Below, one piece after another: positions 56,275 to 64,000 of a DNA stretch of 64,000 bases; position 1 is the stretch's first letter; every line of letters begins with the position of its first letter. A program made the position numbers and the translations under genes. The stretch covers positions 310,001-374,000 of the forward strand of contig LJCX01000023.1 of assembly GCA_001298545.1 (NCBI GenBank). Reading direction: 5' to 3'. A model generated the notes under the pieces. It had not been told where the DNA came from. It was given only the letters and a program-made list of their open reading frames with translations, and did not search any database. The stretch is from Actinobacteria bacterium OV320 (GTDB lineage Bacteria > Actinomycetota > Actinomycetes > Streptomycetales > Streptomycetaceae).

Positions 56275-57798
56275 GTGACGCAACTCCCCCTCGAGGCCGT
56301 CCTGTTCGACATGGACGGCACGCTCGTCGACACCGAGCGGCTGTGGTGGGAGGCGGTGGAGGAGGTGGCCGGCCGGCCCCTGACCGAGGCGGACCGGCCG
56401 GAGGTGCTCGGCCGTCCCGTCGAGCACACCGCCCACTGGCTGGCCGCCACCACGGGCCGGCCGGCGCCAGGGCTCGCCGAGGCGCTCCACCGGGAGTTCG
56501 CGGACCGGGTCCGCGCCGACATCGTGCCGCGCCCCGGCGCGCTCGCCCTGCTGGACGCCCTGGCCCGGGAGGGCGTACCGACGGCGCTGGTGACCGCGTC
56601 GCCGCGGGCGGTCGCCGACACGGTGCTCGACGCGCTCGGCGCGAGCCGCTTCGCCGTCACCGTCACCGCCGACGACACCGAGCACACCAAGCCCGCTCCC
56701 GACCCCTACCTCGCCGCCTGCCACGCTCTCGGCGTCGACCCGGCGGCCTGTGTGGCCGTCGAGGACACCGAGACCGGCGTGACCTCCGCCGAGGCCGCCG
56801 GGTGCACGGTGCTGGCGGTGCCGTCGCTCGCCCCGATCGGGACGGCGCCCGGCCGGACCGTCGTGCCCGGCCTGGAGGGCGTCACCCCCGGGCGGCTGCG
56901 GTCCCTGCTGCCGTACCGGCTCCGCGTCATGAGCTGGAACCTCTGGTACGGCGGCACGAAGGTCCGCGACCACCGGGCCAAGCAGCTCAAGGTCCTCACC
57001 GGGACCGACGTGGACGTGGTCGGCCTCCAGGAGACGTACGGCACCGCCGCCGAGGAGCTCGCCGAGGCCCTCGGCTGGTACCACCACCGCGCCGGGGAGA
57101 ACCTCGGGATCATCAGCCGGCACCCGATCACGGCCGCCCTCGGCGACCCTGACGTGGGCTTCTACGGCGCGGCGGGCGTCCGGATCGCGGTCGGCGCCCG
57201 CGAGGTCGACGTGTGGACGGCCCACCTGGACTGCGCGCCGTACGGGCCCTACGAGTCCGCCTTCGACGGGCTCGCCGCGGACACCCTGGTCGCCCACGAG
57301 GGAGCGCGGCTCGCGCGGCTGCGGGACGCCCTGCGCCGGATCGGTCCGGGCCCCGGCGTGCCCGTCGTCCTCGTCGGTGACTTCAACAGCCCCTCCCACC
57401 TGGACCGGCCGGACGTCGGGTGGCCGGTGACGAGGGCCGCCGAGGAGGCGGGCTTCGCCGACTCCTACCGCGAGGCGCACCCCGATCCGGTGCGGGAGCC
57501 CGGGCACACCTGGTCCCCGGTCCACGCCGAGCACGAGGACGGCAGCGGCCGCCCGGAACCGCAGGACCGGATCGACTTCGTGCTCCACCGCGGCCTCAGG
57601 GTGCTCGACTCCCGGACACACGTGACCGGCAGCCCCCGGCCGTGGCCGGACGTCGAGGACAACGACTGGCCCTCCGACCACGCCGCGGTGATCACCACCT
57701 TCGCGATCACCGCCTCCGGGATCACCGCCTCCGGGATCACCGCCTCCGAGATCACCGCCTCCGAGATCACCGGAAAACCGGTGGGCGGCGGCGCGTGA
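56275..57798 (+). CDS. HAD phosphatase fused to an EEP-family phosphodiesterase
   Basis: This 507-residue cytoplasmic protein joins two hydrolases. The N-terminal HAD domain (1-205) has the nucleophile motif DMDGT (12-16), LVTAS (105-109), Lys139 in TKPAPDP and VEDTETG (162-168), as in beta-phosphoglucomutase-like phosphatases. After a short linker the EEP domain (216-475) shows SWNLWYGG (220-227), LQET (251-254), the TAHLD strand (315-319), VGDFNSP (367-373), DRIDF (431-435) and SDHAAV (467-472). A tail of ITAS(G/E) repeats follows. No signal peptide is seen. With the importer before it, it may split an imported phosphodiester and then remove the phosphate; this is inference. Confidence 0.9.
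   Translation: MTQLPLEAVLFDMDGTLVDTERLWWEAVEEVAGRPLTEADRPEVLGRPVEHTAHWLAATTGRPAPGLAEALHREFADRVRADIVPRPGALALLDALAREGVPTALVTASPRAVADTVLDALGASRFAVTVTADDTEHTKPAPDPYLAACHALGVDPAACVAVEDTETGVTSAEAAGCTVLAVPSLAPIGTAPGRTVVPGLEGVTPGRLRSLLPYRLRVMSWNLWYGGTKVRDHRAKQLKVLTGTDVDVVGLQETYGTAAEELAEALGWYHHRAGENLGIISRHPITAALGDPDVGFYGAAGVRIAVGAREVDVWTAHLDCAPYGPYESAFDGLAADTLVAHEGARLARLRDALRRIGPGPGVPVVLVGDFNSPSHLDRPDVGWPVTRAAEEAGFADSYREAHPDPVREPGHTWSPVHAEHEDGSGRPEPQDRIDFVLHRGLRVLDSRTHVTGSPRPWPDVEDNDWPSDHAAVITTFAITASGITASGITASEITASEITGKPVGGGA
57706..57773 (+). repeat. 15-bp tandem repeats encoding ITAS(G/E)
   Basis: Four 15-base units of ATCACCGCCTCCG(G/A)G (57706-57765), preceded and followed by related ATCACC triplets, encode the tail of the HAD-EEP protein. 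The units are nearly identical at DNA level, so the expansion is recent. Confidence 0.9.
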
Positions 57799-57904
57799 GC
57801 TGACTACCATCGGTGGCATGACCTGGCGACATTGATCCCCGACCGGCCCCGACGTCCGTCGACTGACCGCCACGCTGTACGCGTACGCGTTCCTCGACGA
57901 GTTC

Positions 57905-59008
57905 GTGCTGCTCTACCCGGTGTACGCGCTGCTGTTCGCGGACAGCGGCCTGTCCGTCGGGCAGATCTCCTCCCTGTTCGTCCTGTGGTCGCTGACCGGC
58001 GTCCTGCTGGAGGTGCCCTCGGGCGCCTGGGCGGACGCCGTCTCCCGACGGCTGCTGCTGTGGATCGGCCCGCTGCTCGGCGCGGTCGGCTTCGCCCTGT
58101 GGGTGCTGTTCCCCTCGTACGGGGCCTTCGCGGCGGGCTTCGTCCTGTGGGGTGCGCGCGGCGCGCTGGGATCCGGCGCGCTGGAGGCGCTGGTCTACGA
58201 GGAGCTGGACCGGGCCGGCGCCGCGGACCGGTACGCCCGGCTCATGGGCCGTGCGCACGCGGTGGGCCAGGTGGCCGTGATGGCGGCGATGGGTCTGGCC
58301 GGTCCGGTCTTCGCGGTCGGCGGGTACCGGGCCGTCGGTGCGGCCAGCGTGCTGGCGTGTCTGCTCTGCGCGGCGACGGCGACCCGTTTCGCCGAGCACC
58401 GGCGGCCGGTGGCCGACGGTGACAGCGGGGCCGCGACCCTGCGGGCGGGACCGGCCGACGCCCGCCGCGACCGCTCCGTACGCGGTGCCCTGCTGCTCGT
58501 CCCGGCCGTGACGGCGGTGTGGGGCGCCCTCGACGAGTACACACCCCTGCTGGTCAGGGAGACGGGCGTGCCGGAGGCGAACGTCTCCCACCTGCTGGTG
58601 CTGATCTGGGGCGGTGTCACCGCCGGAAGCCTGCTGGCCGGACCGGCCGAGCGGCTGGGCCGCAGGGGATTCGCCGCGCTGCTCGCCCTCTCCGCGCTCG
58701 CCCTCGCCGTCGGGGGGCTCAGCGGCACGTCGGCCGGTATCACCCTTGTCGCCCTCGCCTTCGGCGGCTTCCAGCTGGCGACCGTGCTGGCCGACGTCCG
58801 GCTCCAGCAGCGCATCGAGGGCACCGGCCGGGCCACCCTCACCTCGGTCGCGAGCCTCGGCACGGAGGTGGTGACCATCGCGGTGTACGGGGCGTACGGC
58901 GCCCTCGGTTCGACGTTCCCGCACGGCGTCGTCTTCGCCCTGTGCGCGGTGCCGTACCTGCTGACCGCGCTGACGATGTCGACGGTGGCCCGGGGGAGGG
59001 GCGAGTGA
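57905..59008 (+). CDS. MFS transporter with in-frame TGA next to its apparent start
   Basis: This major facilitator protein has about 11 to 12 helices and the first-half motif WADAVSRRLLLWIGPLLGA (GxxxDRxGRR-like loop). The open frame begins at 57836, but the first usual start inside it is the GTG at 57905, which cuts the first helix (RRLTATLYAYAFLDEFVLLY). A better start, ATG 57818, is in the same frame: ATG ACC TGG CGA CAT TGA. It is therefore interrupted by TGA at 57833-57835. The gene may be a young pseudogene, may start at a rare codon such as CTG 57863, or may use readthrough. Substrate unknown. Confidence 0.75.
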   Translation: MLLYPVYALLFADSGLSVGQISSLFVLWSLTGVLLEVPSGAWADAVSRRLLLWIGPLLGAVGFALWVLFPSYGAFAAGFVLWGARGALGSGALEALVYEELDRAGAADRYARLMGRAHAVGQVAVMAAMGLAGPVFAVGGYRAVGAASVLACLLCAATATRFAEHRRPVADGDSGAATLRAGPADARRDRSVRGALLLVPAVTAVWGALDEYTPLLVRETGVPEANVSHLLVLIWGGVTAGSLLAGPAERLGRRGFAALLALSALALAVGGLSGTSAGITLVALAFGGFQLATVLADVRLQQRIEGTGRATLTSVASLGTEVVTIAVYGAYGALGSTFPHGVVFALCAVPYLLTALTMSTVARGRGE

Positions 59009-59120
59009 GGGGGGCAGGCGAGGGGGCGGCGAGTGAGCGGGCGAGTGAGGGGCGCAACGAATCGCCGCCCGGCGGCCCGCGCACGCAACGTTCCGCTCAC
59101 CGGCGCGCAACGGCTCCTCC

Positions 59121-59150
59121 TTGTCCGGCCCGGGTGGGCGCCCGTACCGT
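59121..59150 (+). promoter_or_regulatory. Candidate promoter of the davAB pair
   Basis: TTGTCC (59121-59126) and TACCGT (59145-59150) are 18 bases apart, a fair HrdB-type match, 46 bases before the nitrilase-family gene. No operator is recognised. Confidence 0.4.
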
Positions 59151-59195
59151 CTAGATGGCCCCCACAACCACCCTTTCGCCCGGTGAGGATCACGC

Positions 59196-59984
59196 ATGCG
59201 CACCGCCCTGCTCCAGAGCTCCGGCCGCCCCGGCTCCGTCGTCGAGAACCTGAAGGTCCTCGACGAGGCCGCGGACCGGGCCGCCGCCGCGGGCGCCGGG
59301 CTGCTCGTCGCGCCGGAGATGTTCCTCACCGGATACGCGATCGGCGACGACATCGCCCGCCTCGCCGAGCCCGCCGACGGGGACTCCGCGGACGCCGTCG
59401 CCGACATCGCCGGCCGGCGCGGCCTCGCGATCGCGTACGGCTACCCGGAGCGCCACGGCGAGACGGTGTACAACTCCGCCCAGCTGGTCTCCGCCGACGG
59501 CAGCCGGCTCGCGAACTACCGCAAGACCCACCTCTTCGGCTGCTTCGAGCGCGACCACTTCCAGCCGGGCGGGCAGCCGGTCGTCCAGGCCGAACTCGAC
59601 GGTCTCACCGTCGGCCTCATGATCTGCTACGACGTCGAGTTCCCGGAGAACGTCCGCGCCCACGCCCTCGCCGGCACCGACCTCCTCGTCGTGCCGACCG
59701 CGCAGATGCACCCCTTCCAGTTCGTCGCCGAGTCGGTGGTCCCGGTGCGCGCCTTCGAGAACCAGATGTACGTGGCCTACGTCAACCGGGTCGGTCAGGA
59801 GGGCGAGTTCGAGTTCGTCGGCCTCTCCACCCTGGCCGGGCCCGACGGAGTCGCCCGCACCCGCGCCGGACGCGGTGAGGAGCTGGTGTTCGCCGACGCC
59901 GACCCGGTCGCCCTGGCCGCGTCCCGCGAGGCGAACCCGTACCTGAAGGACCGCCGACCCGGCCTCTACGGATCCCTGGTCTGA
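59196..59984 (+). CDS. davA: Nitrilase-superfamily amidohydrolase, probable 5-aminovaleramidase
   Basis: This 262-residue carbon-nitrogen hydrolase has the family catalytic triad Glu41 (APEMFLTGY), Lys110 (YRKTHLFG) and Cys144 (LMICYDVEFPENVR). Its length and its place just before a lysine 2-monooxygenase homologue match DavA of Pseudomonas, which hydrolyses 5-aminovaleramide to 5-aminovalerate and ammonia. The ATG has GAGGATC as ribosome site. Other omega-amidase substrates are possible. Confidence 0.78.
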   Translation: MRTALLQSSGRPGSVVENLKVLDEAADRAAAAGAGLLVAPEMFLTGYAIGDDIARLAEPADGDSADAVADIAGRRGLAIAYGYPERHGETVYNSAQLVSADGSRLANYRKTHLFGCFERDHFQPGGQPVVQAELDGLTVGLMICYDVEFPENVRAHALAGTDLLVVPTAQMHPFQFVAESVVPVRAFENQMYVAYVNRVGQEGEFEFVGLSTLAGPDGVARTRAGRGEELVFADADPVALAASREANPYLKDRRPGLYGSLV

Positions 59985-60061
59985 ACCCGGCCCGCACTCG
60001 CCCCGCATCCGTCACCCCTGAGCCTCCCCCCGAGTCACCACGCGCAAGGAGTCCGTACCCC

Positions 60062-61774
60062 ATGACGTCCACCGTGCCCAACGCCGTCGAGCACGCAGAC
60101 GAGCAGCAGCCGCCGATCACCATGTTCGGCCCGGACTTCCCTTACGCGTACGACGACTTCCTCGCCCACCCGGCGGGCCTCGGCCAGATCCCCGCGACCG
60201 AGCACGGCACCGAGGTCGCCGTCATCGGCGGCGGACTGTCCGGCATCGTGGCCGCGTACGAGCTGATGAAGATGGGCCTCAAGCCGGTCGTCTACGAGGC
60301 CGACCGGATCGGCGGCCGGCTGCGCACCGTCGGCTTCGACGGCTGCGACCCCTCCCTCACCGCCGAGATGGGCGCGATGCGCTTCCCGCCGTCCTCCACG
60401 GCGCTCCAGCACTACATCGACCTGGTCGGACTGGAGACCCAGCCCTTCCCCAACCCGCTCGCGGAGGCGACCCCGTCGACGGTCGTCGACCTCAAGGGCG
60501 AGTCGCACTACGCCGAGACGGCCGAGGACCTGCCGCAGGTCTACCGCGATGTCGCGGCCGCCTGGAACAAGTGCCTCGAAGAGGGCGCCGACTTCTCCGA
60601 CATGAACCAGGCCATGCGCGAGCGGGACGTGCCGCGCATCCGCGAGATCTGGGCGAAGCTCGTCGAGAAGCTCGACAACCAGACCTTCTACGGCTTCCTC
60701 TGCGACTCCGAGGCCTTCAGGTCCTTCCGGCACCGCGAGATCTTCGGCCAGGTCGGCTTCGGCACCGGCGGCTGGGACACGGACTTCCCGAACTCCATCC
60801 TGGAGATCCTGCGGGTCGTCTACACCGAGGCCGACGACCACCACCGCGGTATCGTCGGCGGCTCCCAGCAGCTGCCGCTGCGCCTCTGGGAGCGCGAGCC
60901 GGAGAAGATTCTCCACTGGGCGTACGGCACCTCGCTGGCGAGCCTGCACGAGGGCGGCGAGCCCCGCCCGGCCGTGACCCGGCTGCACCGCACCGCCGGC
61001 AACCGGATCACCGTGACGGACGCGAACGGCGACATCCGCACCTACCGGGCGGCGATCTTCACCGCGCAGTCCTGGATGCTGCTGTCGAAGATCGCCTGTG
61101 ACGACTCGCTCTTCCCGATCGACCACTGGACGGCGATCGAGCGCACCCACTACATGGAGTCCAGCAAGCTGTTCGTGCCCGTCGACCGGCCGTTCTGGCT
61201 CGACAAGGCCGTCGACGACAGGGGGAACCCCACCGGCCGGGACGTCATGTCGATGACGCTCACCGACCGCATGACGCGCGGCACCTACCTCCTCGACGAC
61301 GGCCCGGACAAGCCCGCCGTCATCTGCCTCTCGTACACCTGGTGCGACGACAGCCTGAAGTGGCTGCCGCTGTCGGCGAACGAGCGGATGGAGGTCATGC
61401 TGAAGTCGCTCGGCGAGATCTATCCGAACGTCGACATCAGGAAGCACATCATCGGCAACCCGGTGACGGTCTCCTGGGAGAACGAGCCCTACTTCATGGG
61501 CGCGTTCAAGGCCAACCTGCCCGGCCACTACCGCTACCAGCGGCGCCTGTTCACCCACTTCATGCAGGACCGGCTGCCCGAGGACAAGCGCGGCGTCTTC
61601 CTCGCCGGCGACGACATCTCCTGGACCGCGGGCTGGGCCGAGGGGGCCGTGCAGACCGCGCTGAACGCGGTCTGGGGCGTCATGCACCACTTCGGCGGGA
61701 CCACCGACGCGACCAACCCGGGCCCGGGCGACGTCTACGACGAGATCGCGCCGGTGGAACTCCCCGAGGACTGA
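60062..61774 (+). CDS. davB: FAD-dependent amino acid monooxygenase, probable L-lysine 2-monooxygenase
   Basis: This 570-residue flavoprotein matches, from memory and along its whole length, the Pseudomonas lysine 2-monooxygenase DavB. It opens with PPITMFGPDFPYAYDDF, then the dinucleotide site VIGGGLSGIVAAYELM (GGGLSG 56-61), Glu79 for ribose, GGRLR (84-88) and EMGAMRFP. Later blocks are VGFGTGGWDTDFPNS and AGDDISWTAGWAEGAVQT. The reaction is oxidative decarboxylation of lysine to 5-aminovaleramide. Related phenylalanine and tryptophan 2-monooxygenases make the substrate uncertain. With davA upstream it forms a two-step pathway to 5-aminovalerate. Confidence 0.82.
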   Translation: MTSTVPNAVEHADEQQPPITMFGPDFPYAYDDFLAHPAGLGQIPATEHGTEVAVIGGGLSGIVAAYELMKMGLKPVVYEADRIGGRLRTVGFDGCDPSLTAEMGAMRFPPSSTALQHYIDLVGLETQPFPNPLAEATPSTVVDLKGESHYAETAEDLPQVYRDVAAAWNKCLEEGADFSDMNQAMRERDVPRIREIWAKLVEKLDNQTFYGFLCDSEAFRSFRHREIFGQVGFGTGGWDTDFPNSILEILRVVYTEADDHHRGIVGGSQQLPLRLWEREPEKILHWAYGTSLASLHEGGEPRPAVTRLHRTAGNRITVTDANGDIRTYRAAIFTAQSWMLLSKIACDDSLFPIDHWTAIERTHYMESSKLFVPVDRPFWLDKAVDDRGNPTGRDVMSMTLTDRMTRGTYLLDDGPDKPAVICLSYTWCDDSLKWLPLSANERMEVMLKSLGEIYPNVDIRKHIIGNPVTVSWENEPYFMGAFKANLPGHYRYQRRLFTHFMQDRLPEDKRGVFLAGDDISWTAGWAEGAVQTALNAVWGVMHHFGGTTDATNPGPGDVYDEIAPVELPED

Positions 61775-61811
61775 GGCTGCCGCACGGCGCGAGGTCTCAC
61801 GGCGCGAGGTC

Positions 61812-62540
61812 TCACAACGCGAGGCCCGACAGCGGGGTGAGCATCATGCGGCCCGCGAAGCCGACGGCCGTGTCGAGGCGTTCGGTGAACTCCCCGGCCA
61901 CGTCGGGGAGCCGGCGCAGCGCCCACAGGGCCCGGGCCGCCGTCCAGGTGGCGTCCCGGGCGCGGTCCAGGCTCCAGGAGCCGAGCAGATGGGTGAGGGG
62001 GTCGGCGATCTGCAACAGGTCGGGGCCCGGCATCAGCTCTTCGCGGATGCGTTCCTCCAGCGAGCCGAGTAGCTCCCCCACGCGGTCGAACTCGTCCTCC
62101 AGCTCGGCCGGTTCGCAGCCGAGGCTACGACAGGCGTCCACCACGGCGAGCGCGAGGTCGTGCCCGATGTGCGCGTTGATGCCCGCGAGCGCGAACTGCA
62201 GCGGGCGTACGCCGGGATGGCGGCGGAACTGGAGCAGCGGCCGCCAGCAGGCCGGTGGCCGCCCGTCGGCCGGCCCGGGGTCCACCGCGTCCAGGTAGCG
62301 CTTCGCGAAACGGACGTCCAGCGTGGTGGCGGCCCGTGCGTCCGGGAACCGGCCGGTGTCGATGCGCCGGTCGACCTCCTGGGTCACCGCGAGGTAGACG
62401 CGGTTGAAGACCGCGACGCCGTCCCCGGGAGGCAGGGCCGCGTCGAGGGCGCGCATCCGGGCGAGCACGTCGTCGACACTTGTGCGGTCCGTGTCGAGGC
62501 CTGTCCCGACGGGAGCGGTGAACTGTTCCAATTGCGGCAT
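61812..62540 (-). CDS. DUF5995-family protein
   Basis: This 242-residue protein is predicted to be almost fully helical, with conserved-looking blocks VFNRVYLAVTQEVDRRI, FALAGINAHIGHDLALAVVDACR and an acidic DLLQIADPLTHLLGSWSLDRARDATW stretch. The His-Asp pattern in GINAHIGHDL could bind a metal. No signal peptide is seen. I recognise it as DUF5995; the function is unknown. It is convergent with davB and divergent from the GH6 gene. Confidence 0.8.
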   Translation of the reverse strand: MPQLEQFTAPVGTGLDTDRTSVDDVLARMRALDAALPPGDGVAVFNRVYLAVTQEVDRRIDTGRFPDARAATTLDVRFAKRYLDAVDPGPADGRPPACWRPLLQFRRHPGVRPLQFALAGINAHIGHDLALAVVDACRSLGCEPAELEDEFDRVGELLGSLEERIREELMPGPDLLQIADPLTHLLGSWSLDRARDATWTAARALWALRRLPDVAGEFTERLDTAVGFAGRMMLTPLSGLAL

Positions 62541-62640
62541 GGGGGCAGGGTGACAGTCCTAGGCTGGCCCGCGTGTCGGCGGGCCCGACGCTTCCCCGGA
62601 ACGGGGGAACGAGCCCGTCGCACGGGAGGGGAACAGCACG

Positions 62641-63801
62641 GTGCGAGGCGTACGTGAGCGACGGTCCGGACGGCGGACGGTCTTGGTCGCCGCCGCCTCG
62701 GTGGTGGTGGCCCTGGGCACCGCGGCCGGGCTGCTGACCGCACTCGGCGACGGGGACGACGGCGACGACCCACACGGCACGGACCGGGCCCGTCCGAAGG
62801 TGAGCGCGACGCTTCTGTCCCCCTCGGCCGCGAACCCGCCGTCCCCGTCCGCGTCCCCCTCGGCCTCCGCCCCGACCGCGCGGCCGACGCCCTCGCCCGG
62901 CCGTACCGCGCGCAGGCCGGGGGCGGCCGCCGTGACCACGAGCCTGTACCGCCACCCCGAGTCCCAGGTCCTCGACTGGGTCCGGGCCCACCCGGCGGAT
63001 CCGCGCACCGCCGTCATCGAGTCCCGGATCGCGAGCCGGCCGGCGGCGGTGTGGTTCACCGAGTACGCCCCCGACGCCGTGACCTCGCGGGTCCGCGCGG
63101 TCACGGCGGGCGCCGCCGCCCAGGGCCGGGTGCCCGTCCTCGTGGCGTACGCGATCCCGGACCGCGACTGCGGCGGCGCCTCCGAGGGCGGGGCCCCCGA
63201 CCTCGACGCCTACGCGGGCTGGATCGACGCCTTCGCCGCCGGACTCGGCTCCGGCGAGGTCGTGGTCGTCCTGGAGCCCGACTCGATAGCCCAGACCGAC
63301 TGCCTCGACGAGGCCGGGCGGGCTGCCCGGTTCGCCGCGCTGGCCCGCGCGGGGCGCGTGCTGAAGGCGGCGAACCCGAAGGCGCGCGTCTACTACGACG
63401 CCGGTCACTCGGCCTGGAACGCCCCGGCCGAGCAGGCCGCACTGCTGAAACAGGCCGGTGCCGCCTCGGCCGCCTCCTCCGACGGGATCTTCAGCAACGT
63501 CTCCAACTTCCACCGCACGGCGGACGAGGCGGCCTACGACCGCCGGGTCCTGGACGCCCTGGGCGGCCCGCCCGGCCTGGGCGCCGTCATCGACACCAGC
63601 CGCAACGGCAACGGCGCGCCCACCGGCGGCGAGTGGTGCGACCCGGACGGCCGGAGCATCGGCCGGGCCCCCACCTTCCAAACCGGTCAGGCCCGGATCG
63701 ACGCCTACCTGTGGGTGAAACTGCCGGGGGAGTCGGACGGCTGCAAGGGGGCGGCCGGCGAGTTCAGCCCGTCGTACGCCTACGAACTGGCCTCGTCGTA
63801 G
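62641..63801 (+). CDS. Glycoside hydrolase family 6 protein, secreted
   Basis: This 386-residue protein has an N-terminal signal or anchor helix (residues 13-34), a Ser/Pro/Ala-rich linker (about 48-95) and a GH6 domain. GH6 marks are YAIPDRDCGG with the acid Asp, VVVLEPDSIA with the second Asp, ANPKARVYYDAGHSAW, NVSNF, IDTSRNGNG, and LWVKLPGESDG. GH6 enzymes hydrolyse beta-1,4-glucan as endoglucanases or cellobiohydrolases. There is no cellulose-binding domain, so it may act on the organism's own apical glucan or on soluble glucans (inference). The GTG follows GGGAGGGGAA. Confidence 0.9.
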   Translation: MRGVRERRSGRRTVLVAAASVVVALGTAAGLLTALGDGDDGDDPHGTDRARPKVSATLLSPSAANPPSPSASPSASAPTARPTPSPGRTARRPGAAAVTTSLYRHPESQVLDWVRAHPADPRTAVIESRIASRPAAVWFTEYAPDAVTSRVRAVTAGAAAQGRVPVLVAYAIPDRDCGGASEGGAPDLDAYAGWIDAFAAGLGSGEVVVVLEPDSIAQTDCLDEAGRAARFAALARAGRVLKAANPKARVYYDAGHSAWNAPAEQAALLKQAGAASAASSDGIFSNVSNFHRTADEAAYDRRVLDALGGPPGLGAVIDTSRNGNGAPTGGEWCDPDGRSIGRAPTFQTGQARIDAYLWVKLPGESDGCKGAAGEFSPSYAYELASS

Positions 63802-64000
63802 CTGCTGGTGCCCTCGTCGAGCAGGGGACCCGGCGACTTGAGGTGGGCGGGCGCGAACGCGCGCAGTGCGTGGTAGCCCGTGATGACGACGACCGTGCCG
63901 AGCGCGATACCGCTCAGCGAGAAGGTGTCGGTGAACTCCAGCGTGACGTTGCCGACGCCGATGATGATGCCCGCCGCGGCCGGCACCAGGTTCAGCGGAT
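63780..64000 (-). CDS. Nucleobase:cation symporter-2 family permease (partial, C-terminus)
   Basis: Only the last 73 codons are in the window; the gene enters from the right edge. The visible part reads PLNLVPAAAGIIIGVGN, then a hydrophobic segment LSGIALGTVVVITGYHAL and a soluble tail ending DEASS. This is the end of an NCS2 uracil/xanthine permease. Its stop overlaps the convergent GH6 gene by 22 bases. Confidence 0.8.
   Translation of the reverse strand, partial: PLNLVPAAAGIIIGVGNVTLEFTDTFSLSGIALGTVVVITGYHALRAFAPAHLKSPGPLLDEGTSSYDEASS

Overview
The window is a piece of a high-GC Streptomyces chromosome. The evidence is the very high G+C with strong third-position bias, frequent GTG starts, ATGA-type gene overlaps, and near-verbatim recall of Streptomyces proteins such as BldD and sIHF. 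From the left edge to about 40.8 kb it is conserved core chromosome, apparently in the same order as the S. coelicolor SCO1510-to-SCO1472 block (recalled, not searched). No rRNA, tRNA, CRISPR array, prophage or insertion sequence was seen.

Layout. 1-6.2 kb: cyclophilin (partial), glyoxalase-II-like hydrolase, hisS, a VKOR-family thiol oxidoreductase, rarA, rpsD. 6.4-16.1 kb: two small membrane-associated proteins, alaS, ruvX, mltG, then the shikimate genes aroE-aroC-aroK-aroB. 16.3-19.3 kb: a P-loop protein with a Pro/Gln-rich N-terminus, an M24-fold protein with altered metal ligands, efp, nusB. 19.6-30.3 kb: bldD faces a full pyrimidine cluster, pyrR-pyrB-pyrC-(membrane protein)-carA-carB-pyrD-pyrF. 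A BldD-like operator and a PyrR-type RNA element lie in the divergent gap. 30.6-40.8 kb: sIHF, gmk, rpoZ, coaBC, metK, a degenerate actinobacterial priA, a repeat-bearing helix-turn-helix protein, fmt, rsmB. Most transcription-unit ends carry strong GC-rich hairpins.

From 40.9 kb the content is more accessory: argG with an apparently leaderless promoter, an MMPL exporter, rpe, a SorC-family regulator, a lipoprotein RNase with a barstar partner, the GMP-reductase-like guaB1, an amino-acid permease with an Lrp/AsnC regulator, and a GntR-controlled ABC importer whose last gene is a HAD phosphatase fused to an endonuclease/exonuclease/phosphatase (EEP) domain. These are followed by an MFS gene with an in-frame TGA next to its apparent start, a DavA/DavB-type lysine-to-5-aminovalerate pair, a DUF5995 protein, a GH6 glycosidase and the end of a nucleobase permease.

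The best candidates for new biology are the ABC importer plus HAD-EEP fusion (51.4-57.8 kb), which reads as uptake of a phosphodiester followed by two-step dephosphorylation in one polypeptide; the membrane-anchored RNase with barstar (46.6-47.3 kb); the M24 protein with a rewired metal site (17.2-18.3 kb); and the davAB pair (59.2-61.8 kb). All functional statements rest on motif reading and remembered families; no database search was run.
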